64,000 nucleotides of DNA, from assembly GCF_019192965.1 (NCBI RefSeq), contig NZ_JAHTKU010000016.1, positions 35,415 through 99,414 of the forward strand. The letters run 5' to 3'. Shown one piece after another: positions 25,502 to 34,741 of this stretch. The notes under the pieces were generated by a model. The model worked only from the letters and a program-made list of their open reading frames with translations. It did not search any database and was not told where the DNA came from. The translations under genes were made by a program, and so were the position numbers. Source of the stretch: Nocardioides daeguensis (GTDB lineage Bacteria > Actinomycetota > Actinomycetes > Propionibacteriales > Nocardioidaceae). Within the stretch, counting starts at the first letter, position 1, and the number at the start of each line of letters is the position of its first letter.

Positions 25502-26587
25502 ATGGGTTCGGTTCGAGTAGCGATCGCCGGCGTGGGCAACTGCGCCACGTCCCTCATCCAGGGCGTGCAGTACTACCGGGGCGCCGATGCCGCGAGCACC
25601 GTCCCGGGGCTCATGCACGTCCAGTTCGGCGACTACCACGTGAGCGACGTTGAGTTCGTCGCCGCGTTCGACGTCGACGACAAGAAGGTCGGCAAGGACC
25701 TGTCCGAGGCCATCAACGCCTCGGAGAACAACACCATCAAGATCGCCGACGTCCCGACGCTGGGCGTCGAGGTCCAGCGCGGCCCGACGCTCGACGGTCT
25801 CGGCAAGTACTACCGGATGACCATCGAGGAGTCCGGCGCCGAGCCGGTCGACGTCGTCCAGGTGCTCAAGGACGCCAAGGTCGACGTCCTCGTCTCCTAC
25901 CTGCCGGTGGGCTCCGAGGAGGCCGACAAGTTCTACGCCCAGTGCGCGATCGACGCGGGTGTCGCCTTCGTCAACGCCCTGCCCGTCTTCATCGCCTCCG
26001 ACCCGGTCTGGGCCAAGAAGTTCGAGGACGCCGGCGTCCCGATCGTCGGTGACGACATCAAGTCGCAGGTCGGCGCCACCATCACCCACCGCGTGATGGC
26101 GAAGCTGTTCGAGGACCGCGGCGTCGTGCTGGACCGCACCTACCAGCTCAACGTCGGCGGCAACATGGACTTCAAGAACATGCTCGAGCGCGAGCGCCTG
26201 GAGTCGAAGAAGATCTCCAAGACCCAGGCCGTCACGTCGAACCTCAACGGCCCGCTGGCCGGCGTGGGTGCCGACGACCGCAACGTCCACATCGGCCCGT
26301 CCGACTACGTCGCGTGGCTCGACGACCGCAAGTGGGCCTACGTCCGCCTCGAGGGTCGCGCCTTCGGTGACGTCCCGCTCAACCTCGAGTACAAGCTCGA
26401 GGTCTGGGACTCCCCGAACTCGGCCGGCATCATCATCGACGCCGTCCGCGCCGCCAAGATCGCCAAGGACCGCGGCATCGGCGGCCCGATCATCCCCGCC
26501 TCGGCGTACCTCATGAAGAGCCCGCCGGTGCAGATCGAGGACACCGAGGGCCGCGCCCAGCTCGAGGCCTTCATCAAGGGCGTGTGA
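25502..26587 (+). CDS. ino1: myo-Inositol-1-phosphate synthase
   Basis: A 361-residue NAD-dependent enzyme converting glucose-6-phosphate to inositol-1-phosphate, the first step to phosphatidylinositol and mycothiol. Seen: [20 protein letters not shown] (Rossmann GxGxC), [34 protein letters not shown] and [19 protein letters not shown], all core family segments. The ATG at 25502 has a GGAAGGA site; an in-frame ATG at 25478 is possible. The stop codon lies in the stem of a GAGGAACGA-loop hairpin. Confidence 0.95.
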   Translation: MGSVRVAIAGVGNCATSLIQGVQYYRGADAASTVPGLMHVQFGDYHVSDVEFVAAFDVDDKKVGKDLSEAINASENNTIKIADVPTLGVEVQRGPTLDGLGKYYRMTIEESGAEPVDVVQVLKDAKVDVLVSYLPVGSEEADKFYAQCAIDAGVAFVNALPVFIASDPVWAKKFEDAGVPIVGDDIKSQVGATITHRVMAKLFEDRGVVLDRTYQLNVGGNMDFKNMLERERLESKKISKTQAVTSNLNGPLAGVGADDRNVHIGPSDYVAWLDDRKWAYVRLEGRAFGDVPLNLEYKLEVWDSPNSAGIIIDAVRAAKIAKDRGIGGPIIPASAYLMKSPPVQIEDTEGRAQLEAFIKGV

Positions 26588-26672
26588 CCGAGCGAGGAAC
26601 GAGCTCGGTCACCACGACGCCCGCAGGTTGAGCAAGCCCCGCGACTGAGGAACGAAGTCGCGACGGGCGCGT
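26585..26672. repeat. REP-like hairpins with GAGGAACGA loop (copies 2 and 3)
   Basis: Copy 2 has TGACCGAGC (26585-26593), loop GAGGAACGA, GCTCGGTCA (26603-26611): a 9-bp perfect stem that includes the ino1 stop codon. Copy 3 has CGCGACT (26640-26646), loop GAGGAACGA (26647-26655), AGTCGCG (26656-26662). Outer arms CGACGCCCG and CGGGCGCGTCG enclose copy 3 in a larger branched fold. Probably a dispersed intergenic repeat that also works as the ino1 terminator. The remaining gap to 26761 holds nothing else clear. Confidence 0.65.
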
Positions 26673-26761
26673 CGAAACCAGGTGAGGGACCTCGAGTCCA
26701 CACCACCCGCATCGCCCCGTTTCGGACACCGAACCGGGGCGATGTGCATTTCACCTCCAGG

Positions 26762-27760
26762 TCACCCGCAGGCCGGCGGCGGCTGGAGCTGCATCCGGGT
26801 CCACACGGCCCGGTGGTCGGAGACGGCCGAGAACAGCACCTCGGCCTGGACCGGGGTGAACCAGCCGTCGTGGAGGATGAAGTCGATCCGGCTGCCGGGT
26901 CGCTCGGCGGGGACGGTGGCGCCCTTGCCGGAGCCGACCGCCCACGAGTCGCCGAGGCCGGAGCGCTTGAGGATCGCGATCGGGCGCGAGTCGGGGCCGG
27001 TGTTGAGGTCGCCGCCGAAGAGCTTGGGCAGCGGGTCGGCGGCCATCAGTCCGACCACCTTCTTCGCCTGGACCCGGCGCGCCTCGCGGCTGCGGTGGTC
27101 GAAGTGGCTGGCATAGACGCTGACCGGTACGCCGCCCACGTCGAGCTGGGCGTGCAGCAGCCCGCGCAGCTCCTTGCCGCCCGCCATCGGCAGGTGGGTG
27201 TTGGTGGCGGCCGCGATCGGGAACCGGGTCAGGATCGCGTTGCCGCGGGGTCCGGCGCCGGTGTTGCGCGAGTTGCCGCCGTAAACGTGGTGGAGGCCGG
27301 TCTTGGCCCCCAGCACCGCCGCCTGGTCGAGGTCGCCGCTGACCGGTCGGGCCTTGTCGACCTCCTGGAGCAGGACCACGTCGGGCTGCCAGGCGCGGAT
27401 CTCCCGGGCGATCCGGTTCAGCTCGATCCGGCCGGTGTGGCTGGTGCCGAAGTGGATGTTGAACGTGAGGACCGTGAGCTGGACCGGCGCGCGGGCCGGG
27501 CAGGTCGGCGCCGGGAGCGTCGGGACGGGCGGCAGCGGCTCGGTCCGGGTGGGCGTGGAGCCCGAGGACGGCGGCGGGGGGACGGTGCTGCCCGGCGCGC
27601 TGGGACGACCGCCCGGGGCGTCGCCGCCGTCCGGCAACAGCAGCACGACGGCCACGCCGACCAGGACGAGCAGCACGACCGCGAGGGTCGCGATCGTCGT
27701 CGCCCGGCTCGTGGCGGGGACCGCCGCGGGCCGCGGGCGCGGGGGACGGTCCTGGCTCAC
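26762..27760 (-). CDS. Endonuclease/exonuclease/phosphatase-fold protein, membrane anchored
   Basis: A 332-residue protein. A basic proline-rich cytoplasmic start and one transmembrane helix (about 22-43) precede a Pro/Ser/Thr linker. The EEP fold (about 98-325) shows LTVLTFNIHFG (metal Asn), DVVLLQEVDKARP (catalytic Glu), YASHFDHRSRE (His), FGGDLNTGPDSRP (Asp/Asn), SRIDFIL and the final SDHRAVW catalytic Asp-His. All key residues are present. Substrates in this fold include DNA, phosphoinositides and sphingomyelin; an extracytoplasmic phosphodiesterase is likely. Its place beside ino1 is suggestive but not proof of an inositol-lipid substrate. Confidence 0.82.
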   Translation of the reverse strand: MSQDRPPRPRPAAVPATSRATTIATLAVVLLVLVGVAVVLLLPDGGDAPGGRPSAPGSTVPPPPSSGSTPTRTEPLPPVPTLPAPTCPARAPVQLTVLTFNIHFGTSHTGRIELNRIAREIRAWQPDVVLLQEVDKARPVSGDLDQAAVLGAKTGLHHVYGGNSRNTGAGPRGNAILTRFPIAAATNTHLPMAGGKELRGLLHAQLDVGGVPVSVYASHFDHRSREARRVQAKKVVGLMAADPLPKLFGGDLNTGPDSRPIAILKRSGLGDSWAVGSGKGATVPAERPGSRIDFILHDGWFTPVQAEVLFSAVSDHRAVWTRMQLQPPPACG

Positions 27761-27790
27761 GCGCCTATGAGACCAGAGGAGCGGTCAGGA

Positions 27791-28273
27791 TCAGGCCTCG
27801 GCCTCGGCCTTGATCCGCTCGAGGGTCTGCCGCATGCCGCGGCGCAGCTCGTCGGTGAACGGCTCCTGGCCGCCCAGGACGACCTTGGTGAGCAGCATCG
27901 AGACGCCGGAGATGCCGTCGGGGGTCTCGCGGCGCTCGGTCAGCCGGGTGCCGCCGTCGGCCGTCGCCTCGAGCTCGAAGGACCAGATGGTCCGGTTCTC
28001 GCGGATCCGGAAGGCGAAGTCGCCCGGCGTCGCACCGGCCGGGGGCTGGAAGCGGACGACCTTGCCGGCGGTCGGCCAACGCTTGATGCCCTGCTTGTTG
28101 AGGTTGGTGAAGGTGGCGCCCTTCTTGACCACGCCGCCCTTCACCGTCGACTTCACGACCTGCGGGCTCCACTTCGCCATCGCCGGGATGTCGGTGACCA
28201 GGCTCCACACCTTGTCGACGGGAGCGGAGATCTCGATCGAGTCCTCGATGAGCTTCTCGTAGGTGTCAGCCAT
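27791..28273 (-). CDS. SRPBCC (START-like) family protein
   Basis: A 160-residue single-domain protein. DSIEISAPVDKVWSLVTDIP followed by AMAKWSP is the typical first strand and helices of polyketide-cyclase/dehydrase-like SRPBCC proteins. It continues with SFELEATADGGTRLTERRET and ends in a long C-terminal helix (FTDELRRGMRQTLERIKAEA). The cavity fold binds hydrophobic ligands; the ligand is unknown. ATG at 28273. Confidence 0.82.
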   Translation of the reverse strand: MADTYEKLIEDSIEISAPVDKVWSLVTDIPAMAKWSPQVVKSTVKGGVVKKGATFTNLNKQGIKRWPTAGKVVRFQPPAGATPGDFAFRIRENRTIWSFELEATADGGTRLTERRETPDGISGVSMLLTKVVLGGQEPFTDELRRGMRQTLERIKAEAEA

Positions 28274-28414
28274 GGCGATTGCCTTCCGTGGGAACAGGGC
28301 GGTTGCGGGCAACCTACCCGCAGGTAGCAGACCGGCGGTATGTGACCCCCCGCACAGCCTGCGACGTCCGATTGCCGCCAGACCGGCGCCCTCCCGCCGC
28401 GCGAGGCTGGAGGC

Positions 28415-29173
28415 ATGACGACAACGACGATGAACCCGAGGGTCGCCCTCGTCACCGGCGGCAACCGCGGCCTCGGCCTCGCGACGGCGCGCAGCCTCGG
28501 ACGGAAGGGCGTGAGCGTCGTGATCGGCGCGCGGGACGCGGAGCGTTCGCACCAGGCCGTCCTCGGCCTGCGGTCGGCGGGGGTGTGGGCCAGCGCCGTC
28601 CCGCTCGACGTGGACGACGAGGAGAGCATCCGCGCAGCCGGCGAGCGGATCCGGCGCGAGCACGGCCGGCTCGACATCATGGTCAACAACGCCGGCATCC
28701 TGCCCGAGGCGACCGCCACGCACGCCACCGACCCGCTCGACCCCGAGCTCTTCGCACGCACCTTCCGCACCAACGTGCTCGGGGCGGTCGGGGTGACCCA
28801 GGCAGTGCTCCCCCTGCTGACCCGCTCGGAGCGGGGACGCATCGTGAACGTCTCCAGCCGGATGGGCTCGCTCAGCGACCAGCTCGACCCCGCCTCGCCG
28901 TACCACTCCCTGGTGGTGCCGGCCTACCAGGCGTCGAAGGCCGCGCTCAACGGGCTGACGGTCGCGCTCGCGAAGAAGCTCGCGGACACCCCGATCAAGG
29001 TGAACTCGGTGTGCCCGGGCTGGGTGCAGACCGACCTCGGCGGCCCGGAGAACCGGGCGGCGGCCCCGACCCCCGCCGACGAGGCCGCGGACGTGGTCGT
29101 GCGCGCGGCCCTCCTCGACGACGACGGGCCCTCGGGCAGCTTCTTCGACGCCGCCGGCCCGGTGCCCTGGTAG
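28415..29173 (+). CDS. Short-chain dehydrogenase/reductase
   Basis: A 252-residue classical SDR oxidoreductase. The NAD(P) motif is VALVTGGNRGLGLATARSLG, with MVNNAGIL, the catalytic Ser in RIVNVSSRMGSLSD and Tyr/Lys in PAYQASKAALNG. GARDAERS, with Arg after the second strand, suggests NADPH preference. The length between the Ser and Tyr resembles carbonyl-reductase-like SDRs. ATG at 28415; convergent with the CCA gene. Substrate unknown. Confidence 0.9.
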   Translation: MTTTTMNPRVALVTGGNRGLGLATARSLGRKGVSVVIGARDAERSHQAVLGLRSAGVWASAVPLDVDDEESIRAAGERIRREHGRLDIMVNNAGILPEATATHATDPLDPELFARTFRTNVLGAVGVTQAVLPLLTRSERGRIVNVSSRMGSLSDQLDPASPYHSLVVPAYQASKAALNGLTVALAKKLADTPIKVNSVCPGWVQTDLGGPENRAAAPTPADEAADVVVRAALLDDDGPSGSFFDAAGPVPW

Positions 29174-29180
29174 CGGCGGC

Positions 29181-30659
29181 TCAGCCGCGCGCGGCCCACC
29201 ACTCCCGCAGCGCGGCGTCCGCGTCCGCCTCGGCCATCGGGCCGTTGTCGAGGCGCAGCTCGAGCAGGAACCGGTAGGCCTCGCCGACCTCGCGGCCGGG
29301 CCCGATGCCCAGGATCGTCATGATCTGGTTGCCGTCGAGGTCGGGCCGGATCGAGGCCAGCTCCTCCTGCGCGGAGAGCCGGTCGATACGCAGCTCCAGG
29401 TCGTCATAGGTACGACGGAGCCGGTCGGCCTTCCTCTTGTTGCGGGTCGTGCAGTCGGCGCGGGTGAGCACGTGCAGTCGCTCGAGCTGCTCGCCGGCGT
29501 CGCGGACGTAGCGGCGCACCGCGGAGTCGGTCCACTCGCCGGAGCCGTAGCCGTGGAAGCGCAGGTGCAGCTCGACCAGGTCGCCGACCGCATCGATCTG
29601 GTCGTTGCTGAACTTGAGCGCCTTCATCCGCTTGCGGGTCAGCTTGGCGCCGACTACGTCGTGGTGGTGGAAGGTGACCGCGCCGTCGTCCTGGAAGCGG
29701 CGGGTGCGTGGCTTGCCGACGTCGTGCATGAGCGCGGCGAAGCGGGACACGAAGTCCGGGCCCGGGATGTCGGCGCGCTCCAGCAGCCGCGGCTCCAGGT
29801 CGATCGCCTGCTCGAGCACGGTGAGCGTGTGCTCGTAGACGTCCTTGTGCCGGTGGTGCTCGTCGCGCTCCAGCTTGAGCGCGGGCAGCTCCGGCAGCAC
29901 CCGGTCGGCGAGCCCGGTCTCGACCAGCAGCTCCAGCCCGAGCCGCGGGTGCGGCGCGCAGACCAGCTTCACCAGCTCGTCGCGCACCCGCTCGGCGGAG
30001 ATGATCTGGATCCGATCGGCCATGTCCGTCATCGCCTGCACGACCGACGGGTCGACCGAGAAGCCGAGCTGGGCGGCGAACCGGGCGGCCCGCATCATCC
30101 GCAGCGGGTCGTCGGAGAACGACTGCTCCGGGGTACCGGGGGTGCGGATCACCCGGTGGGCGAGGTCCAGCACGCCGCCGTACGGGTCCTCGATCTCGCG
30201 ACCCGGCAGCCGTACTGCCATCGCGTTGACGGTGAAGTCGCGGCGGCCCAGGTCACCGGCCAGCGTGTCGCCGTACTGCACCTCGGGCTTGCGGGAGTCG
30301 GGGTCGTAGGACTCGGAGCGGTACGTCGTCACCTCGACCACCCACTCGCCCTTGCGGCAGCCGATGGTGCCGAAGTCGCGGCCCATGTCCCACCACGCGT
30401 CGCCCCAGGCCTTGAGGATCCGGTCGGTCTGCTCGGGGCGCGCGGAGGTGGTGAAGTCGAGGTCGTTGGACCGCCGGCCGAGCATCGCGTCACGCACCGG
30501 ACCGCCGACCAGGGCGAGCTCGTGGCCCGCCGCGGCGAACAGCGCGCCGAGCTCGTCGATCACCGGGCCGATCCGGTCCAGCTCGGCGGCGACCGCGGCC
30601 TGGACGTCGACCAGCCTCAGCGGGGCGCCGGAGCGTGTCGGGTCAGGCGTGTCAGTCAC
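29181..30659 (-). CDS. cca: CCA tRNA nucleotidyltransferase
   Basis: A 492-residue enzyme that adds or repairs the 3'-CCA of tRNA. The head domain has ALVGGPVRDAMLGRRSNDLD with the catalytic Asp pair (DLDFTT), RRDFTVNAMAV and DPLRMMRAARFAAQLGF. A C-terminal HD domain is seen at SRFAALMHDVGKPRTRR. It occupies the PcnA (Rv3907c) position of the mycobacterial order. GTG at 30659 follows a TAGACT -10 element by 8 nt, so it may be leaderless. It is divergent from the DUF6049 gene over only 51 bp. tRNA-Ile in this window lacks an encoded CCA and needs this enzyme. Confidence 0.95.
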   Translation of the reverse strand: MTDTPDPTRSGAPLRLVDVQAAVAAELDRIGPVIDELGALFAAAGHELALVGGPVRDAMLGRRSNDLDFTTSARPEQTDRILKAWGDAWWDMGRDFGTIGCRKGEWVVEVTTYRSESYDPDSRKPEVQYGDTLAGDLGRRDFTVNAMAVRLPGREIEDPYGGVLDLAHRVIRTPGTPEQSFSDDPLRMMRAARFAAQLGFSVDPSVVQAMTDMADRIQIISAERVRDELVKLVCAPHPRLGLELLVETGLADRVLPELPALKLERDEHHRHKDVYEHTLTVLEQAIDLEPRLLERADIPGPDFVSRFAALMHDVGKPRTRRFQDDGAVTFHHHDVVGAKLTRKRMKALKFSNDQIDAVGDLVELHLRFHGYGSGEWTDSAVRRYVRDAGEQLERLHVLTRADCTTRNKRKADRLRRTYDDLELRIDRLSAQEELASIRPDLDGNQIMTILGIGPGREVGEAYRFLLELRLDNGPMAEADADAALREWWAARG

Positions 30660-30710
30660 GGGCGGAGAGTCTAGGAGAGAGCACAGCCGAGGCCCTACTA
30701 CCCTCGGTCC

Positions 30711-32984
30711 GTGGTCCGCCGTCCTCCCCGCCTGCTCGCGGGCTTGGCGACCGCTCTCGTCCTCGCGGCCGGACTCCCGGTCGGACTGCCGGCGGCGCCC
30801 GGTCATGCCTCGCCCCCGACGCCGGCCGACGCCGCACCGAAGAACGCGGAGTACGACCCGCCGCTCGAGGTCAGCATCGACGCGCTCACGCCGGGCGTGC
30901 TGCCGCGCTCCGGGCCGCTCGTCATCAGCGGCACCGTGACCAACGTCGACCTCGACACCTGGCAGCGGGTCAACCTCTACCCGATGTTCGGGTCGACCGC
31001 GCCGCCGATGACGGCCGAGAAGCAGCTGGCCTCTGCGATCGCCACCGACCCCGAGGCCGAGGTCGGCCAGCGCTACACCGAGGACCTCGAGGTCCGCGCG
31101 GAGGTCGCGTCCCTCGGGCCCGGCGAGTCCGCCGAGTACACGATCCGGATCCCGCAGCGGGTGCTGCGGCTGCAGTTCCCCAACCCGACCACCGGCGTCT
31201 ACTGGTTCGGGGTGCACGCGCTCGGCGAGAACGCCGACGGGCGCGACACGCTGGCCGACGGCCGGGCCCGCACCTTCCTGCCGTACGTCGCCCCCGGTGC
31301 CGGCCAGGCCGTCGACACCGCCATCGTCGTCCCCCTGCGCGGCCGGGTCGCGCACTCCGCCGACGGCGAGCTCGGCCGCACCAGCTGGTGGGACGCCGCG
31401 CTCTCTCCGGAGGGCAGCCTCGGCGGGCCGCTCGCGTTCGGTGCCGCCGGCGGCACCACGCCGATGACCTGGCTGGTCGACCCGGCGGTGCCCGACGCCG
31501 TCAGCCAGCTCGCCAGCGGCAACCCGGTGCGGGAGATCGCGCCCGCCGCGCCGGCCGGCGAGCCCTCCGGGAGCGAGAGCCCCTCGCCCAGCGAATCGCA
31601 GAGCGGGGACGACGACGCCGGCGAGGGCGGGGACGACGCGGCCGACGTCGGCAACGCGACCCTCGAGCCCGACAGCCCGCTGGTGCGCTCCGCACAGTCC
31701 TGGATGCGCAACGCCGGCACCCTGCTGCCCGACGACACGGTCGCCGTCCTGCCGTACGGCGACCCGGACCTCGCCGCCGCCGCTCGCGCGCTGCCGAGCC
31801 TCTACGGCACCGCCCGCAAGCACCCGACGGCGACCCTGGACGCCTGGGGCGTCGAGGGCACCCCGGTCGTCGCCTCGCGCAACGGCTATCTCGACGCCGC
31901 CGCCATCGGGAAGGTCGACGACGACGCGACCGTGCTGCTCGGCGACCAGGTGTTCGGCGCCGACGCCTTCCCGGACGGCCCGCCCGCCGGCCCCCTGGTC
32001 GGGGACCGGCCGGTCGTGCCCACGAGCACCGCGACCGCCCGCGGCGGTCCGGGTCCCGACCCGGCGCTGGCGCCGGTGGCGCTGCGCCAGCGGCTGCTCA
32101 GCGAGGCGACCGTCCGGATCCTCGCCGCCGGTGACGAGCGCCCCGCGCCGCTCGCCGTGGTGCTGCCCTCCAGCATCGACGCGGCCGGCGCCGACGAGTT
32201 CTGGACCGGCCTCGACCCCGCGCTGGTCCGGCCGGTCGACCTGCCGACACTGACCCGCACCGACGAGCTGGCCGCCGATCCGGGCGACCCGGGGCGCCAG
32301 GTCGACCCCGACGACCTCACCTACCCCGAGGGCCAGGTCGCGGCCCAGCTCGACGCCAGCGTCCTCGACGAGGCGGGCGCGCTGATCCGGTCCGGCCGGT
32401 CGCTGCAGAGCATCCTCGGCGAGGAGTACACGATCGGCACCACGCTGGTCGGCGAGGCGCTCGCCGGGACGTCGTACGCCATGCGCGACGACGCCGACGC
32501 CGCCCCGCGCCTGGCCCGGTCCCGCTCCTGGGTGAGCGACCAGCTCGACAAGGTCAGCATCGACGCGCCGCAGGGCGTCACCCTGTCGAGCAGCTCCGGC
32601 AGCTTCAACGTCGCGATCCGCAACACCCTCGACCATGCGGTCACCGTGCGGATCGAGGCCGCCACCGACTCCGACGCCACGATCAAGGCCGCCAACCCGA
32701 TCGTGCTGGCTGCCAACAGCCGCTCGTCGGTCCCGATCAGCGCCGACATGCACGGCACCGGCGTCCACAACGTCCGGCTCCGGCTGACCGACGCCGACGG
32801 TACGCCGATCGGCGCCGAGGACCAGCTGCCGATCCGCTCCGGCCAGGTGGGCGTCGTGATCTGGGCGATCATCGGCACCGGGGCCGGGATCCTGTTCGTC
32901 GCCATCGGCATCCGCCTGGTCCGCCGGTTCCGCGCCTCGCGCGGCGACGGCATGCCCGACGACGCCGACGAGGTCACCGCGTGA
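30711..32984 (+). CDS. DUF6049 cell-envelope protein (Rv3909-like)
   Basis: A 757-residue exported protein. It has a signal peptide (RRPPRLLAGLATALVLAAG, ending about residue 33), a large extracytoplasmic region with Ig-like strands (PLVISGTVTNVDLDTWQRVN; VTLSSSSGSFNVAIRNTLDH), an acidic Ser-rich insert (about 282-310) and a C-terminal transmembrane helix (VVIWAIIGTGAGILFVAIGI) with a basic tail. It occupies the Rv3909 position directly before murJ with a 4-nt GTGA overlap, so a role with lipid II flipping or wall assembly is inferred. GTG at 30711 follows a TACCCT -10 by 6 nt. Confidence 0.85.
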   Translation: MVRRPPRLLAGLATALVLAAGLPVGLPAAPGHASPPTPADAAPKNAEYDPPLEVSIDALTPGVLPRSGPLVISGTVTNVDLDTWQRVNLYPMFGSTAPPMTAEKQLASAIATDPEAEVGQRYTEDLEVRAEVASLGPGESAEYTIRIPQRVLRLQFPNPTTGVYWFGVHALGENADGRDTLADGRARTFLPYVAPGAGQAVDTAIVVPLRGRVAHSADGELGRTSWWDAALSPEGSLGGPLAFGAAGGTTPMTWLVDPAVPDAVSQLASGNPVREIAPAAPAGEPSGSESPSPSESQSGDDDAGEGGDDAADVGNATLEPDSPLVRSAQSWMRNAGTLLPDDTVAVLPYGDPDLAAAARALPSLYGTARKHPTATLDAWGVEGTPVVASRNGYLDAAAIGKVDDDATVLLGDQVFGADAFPDGPPAGPLVGDRPVVPTSTATARGGPGPDPALAPVALRQRLLSEATVRILAAGDERPAPLAVVLPSSIDAAGADEFWTGLDPALVRPVDLPTLTRTDELAADPGDPGRQVDPDDLTYPEGQVAAQLDASVLDEAGALIRSGRSLQSILGEEYTIGTTLVGEALAGTSYAMRDDADAAPRLARSRSWVSDQLDKVSIDAPQGVTLSSSSGSFNVAIRNTLDHAVTVRIEAATDSDATIKAANPIVLAANSRSSVPISADMHGTGVHNVRLRLTDADGTPIGAEDQLPIRSGQVGVVIWAIIGTGAGILFVAIGIRLVRRFRASRGDGMPDDADEVTA

Positions 32985-34678
32985 GCGAGACCGACAGCGA
33001 CGCCGGGTCCGGCGGGGAGCAGAAGAAGATCCTCGCCAACACCGCGGTGATGGCGGCCGGCACGATCGTGTCCCGGTTCAGCGGCTTCATCCGCTCGACC
33101 CTGCTCGCAGCCGCCCTCGGCATCTCGCTGCACGCCGACATCTTCACCGTGGCCAACACGGTGCCGAACATGCTCTACATCCTGCTCGCGGGCGGGGTGT
33201 TCAACGCGGTGCTGGTGCCGCAGCTGGTCCGCTCGATGAAGAACGACCCCGACGGCGGCGCGGCGTACGTCGACCGGGTGATGACCCTCGCCGCCTGCTT
33301 CCTGGGCCTGGTGACGGTGCTGCTCGTCGTGGCCGCGCCGCTGGTGATGCAGGTGCTGGTGCCGAGCTACAACGCACCGGAGCTGGCCGAGCAGCGCCAG
33401 TCGGCGATCGACTTCGCGCGCTACTGCCTGCCGCAGGTCTTCTTCTACGGCATGTTCGTGCTGGTCGGGCAGGTGCTCAACGCCCGCGGTCGGTTCGGCC
33501 CGATGATGTGGGCGCCGATCGCCAACAACGTCATCTCGATCGCCGTGCTGGTGGCCTACCTGGTCGCCTTCGGTCCGGCCACGACGGCCGAGCAGCGGGG
33601 TGCGTTCACCTCCGGCCAGGAGGCCCTGCTCGGCATCGGCTCGACCGTCGGCATCGCCGTCCAGCTGCTGATCCTGCTGCCCTACCTGCGGGCGGCCGGG
33701 GTGCGCGTCCGGCCCCGCTTCGACTGGCGCGGCGTTGGGCTCGGCCACACCCTGCACCTGGCGATCTGGACGGTGCTGTTCGTCGTCGTCAACCAGATCG
33801 CGTACGTCGTCGTGGTGCGTCTCGCGTCGGGCGGCACCGCCGCCGCCGAGGACGGCACCGGCATCACCATCTACTCGAACGTGATGCTGGTGACGATGGT
33901 CCCGCACTCGATCATCACCGTCTCCCTGGCGACCGCGATCCTGCCGCGCCTGTCCGCGGCCGCCGCCGGCGACGACATGGGCCGGCTCGCCACCACCCTC
34001 GGCTCGACGCTGCGCACTGCCCTGTCGGTCGTCGTCCCGTTCGCGGCGCTGCTGCCCTCGATCGCGCTCCCGCTGGCCCAGGTCGTGTGGGGTCACGGCG
34101 CGACGGCGCCGTACGTCCACCGCTTCGAGTCGTCGATGGTGCTCTTCGGCTTCGCAGTCGTCGCGTTCACCGTCCACTACCTGGTGCTGCGCGGGTTCTA
34201 CGCCCTCGAGCTCAACAAGATCGTCTTCTTCGTCCAGTGCGCGATCGCGGCCACCAACATCAGCCTGGCGCTCCTGTTCGTCAGCCGGGTCGACCCGTGG
34301 GACACCTCGCCGATGCTGGTGCTGGCGTACGGCGGCGCGTACACCGTCGGCGCGAGCCTCTCCTCCGTCGTGCTGCTGCGCACGCTGCGGCGCGGCGGCC
34401 TGCCGAAGGGCGCCGTGTGGCGCCGGCGCGGTTTCCTGCTGCGCCTGCTGGCGGCCGGCGTGGCCGTGTTCGTGGTCGCCCGGTTCCTCGACATCGTGGT
34501 CACCGACACCGTCGTCGAGCTGGTCGGCACGCACCCGAACTGGCTGTGGGCCGCGCTCGAGGTGGCGCTGGTCAGCGCCGGCGCGGGCGCCGTCCTGCTG
34601 GGCGTCTCCCGGCCGCTGGGCCTCGACGAGGTGACGTCCGTCGCCGACACCGTCGGCCGGCGGCTGCGCAGGCGATAG
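32981..34678 (+). CDS. murJ: Lipid II flippase MurJ (MviN)
   Basis: A 565-residue polytopic protein with about 14 helices that flips lipid II across the membrane. Family marks are NTAVMAAGTIVSRFSGFIRS, VANTVPNMLYILLAGGVFNA, PQVFFYGMFVLVGQVLNARG and GPMMWAPIANNVISI. It ends soon after the last helices. The pseudokinase fused to MviN in mycobacteria is here the next, separate gene (63-bp gap). GTG at 32981 overlaps the DUF6049 stop. Confidence 0.95.
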   Translation: MSETDSDAGSGGEQKKILANTAVMAAGTIVSRFSGFIRSTLLAAALGISLHADIFTVANTVPNMLYILLAGGVFNAVLVPQLVRSMKNDPDGGAAYVDRVMTLAACFLGLVTVLLVVAAPLVMQVLVPSYNAPELAEQRQSAIDFARYCLPQVFFYGMFVLVGQVLNARGRFGPMMWAPIANNVISIAVLVAYLVAFGPATTAEQRGAFTSGQEALLGIGSTVGIAVQLLILLPYLRAAGVRVRPRFDWRGVGLGHTLHLAIWTVLFVVVNQIAYVVVVRLASGGTAAAEDGTGITIYSNVMLVTMVPHSIITVSLATAILPRLSAAAAGDDMGRLATTLGSTLRTALSVVVPFAALLPSIALPLAQVVWGHGATAPYVHRFESSMVLFGFAVVAFTVHYLVLRGFYALELNKIVFFVQCAIAATNISLALLFVSRVDPWDTSPMLVLAYGGAYTVGASLSSVVLLRTLRRGGLPKGAVWRRRGFLLRLLAAGVAVFVVARFLDIVVTDTVVELVGTHPNWLWAALEVALVSAGAGAVLLGVSRPLGLDEVTSVADTVGRRLRRR

Positions 34679-34741
34679 TTCAGGCAGCGCCCGGTCTAAG
34701 GTGACCGGAGGGACTCGAGGATGGATCGGTAGGGGGACGAG

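Noticed and set aside
31550..31660. Ser/Asp-rich repeat as a mobile or phase-variable element
   Set aside because: It is a simple acidic linker in the DUF6049 protein without repeated DNA units.
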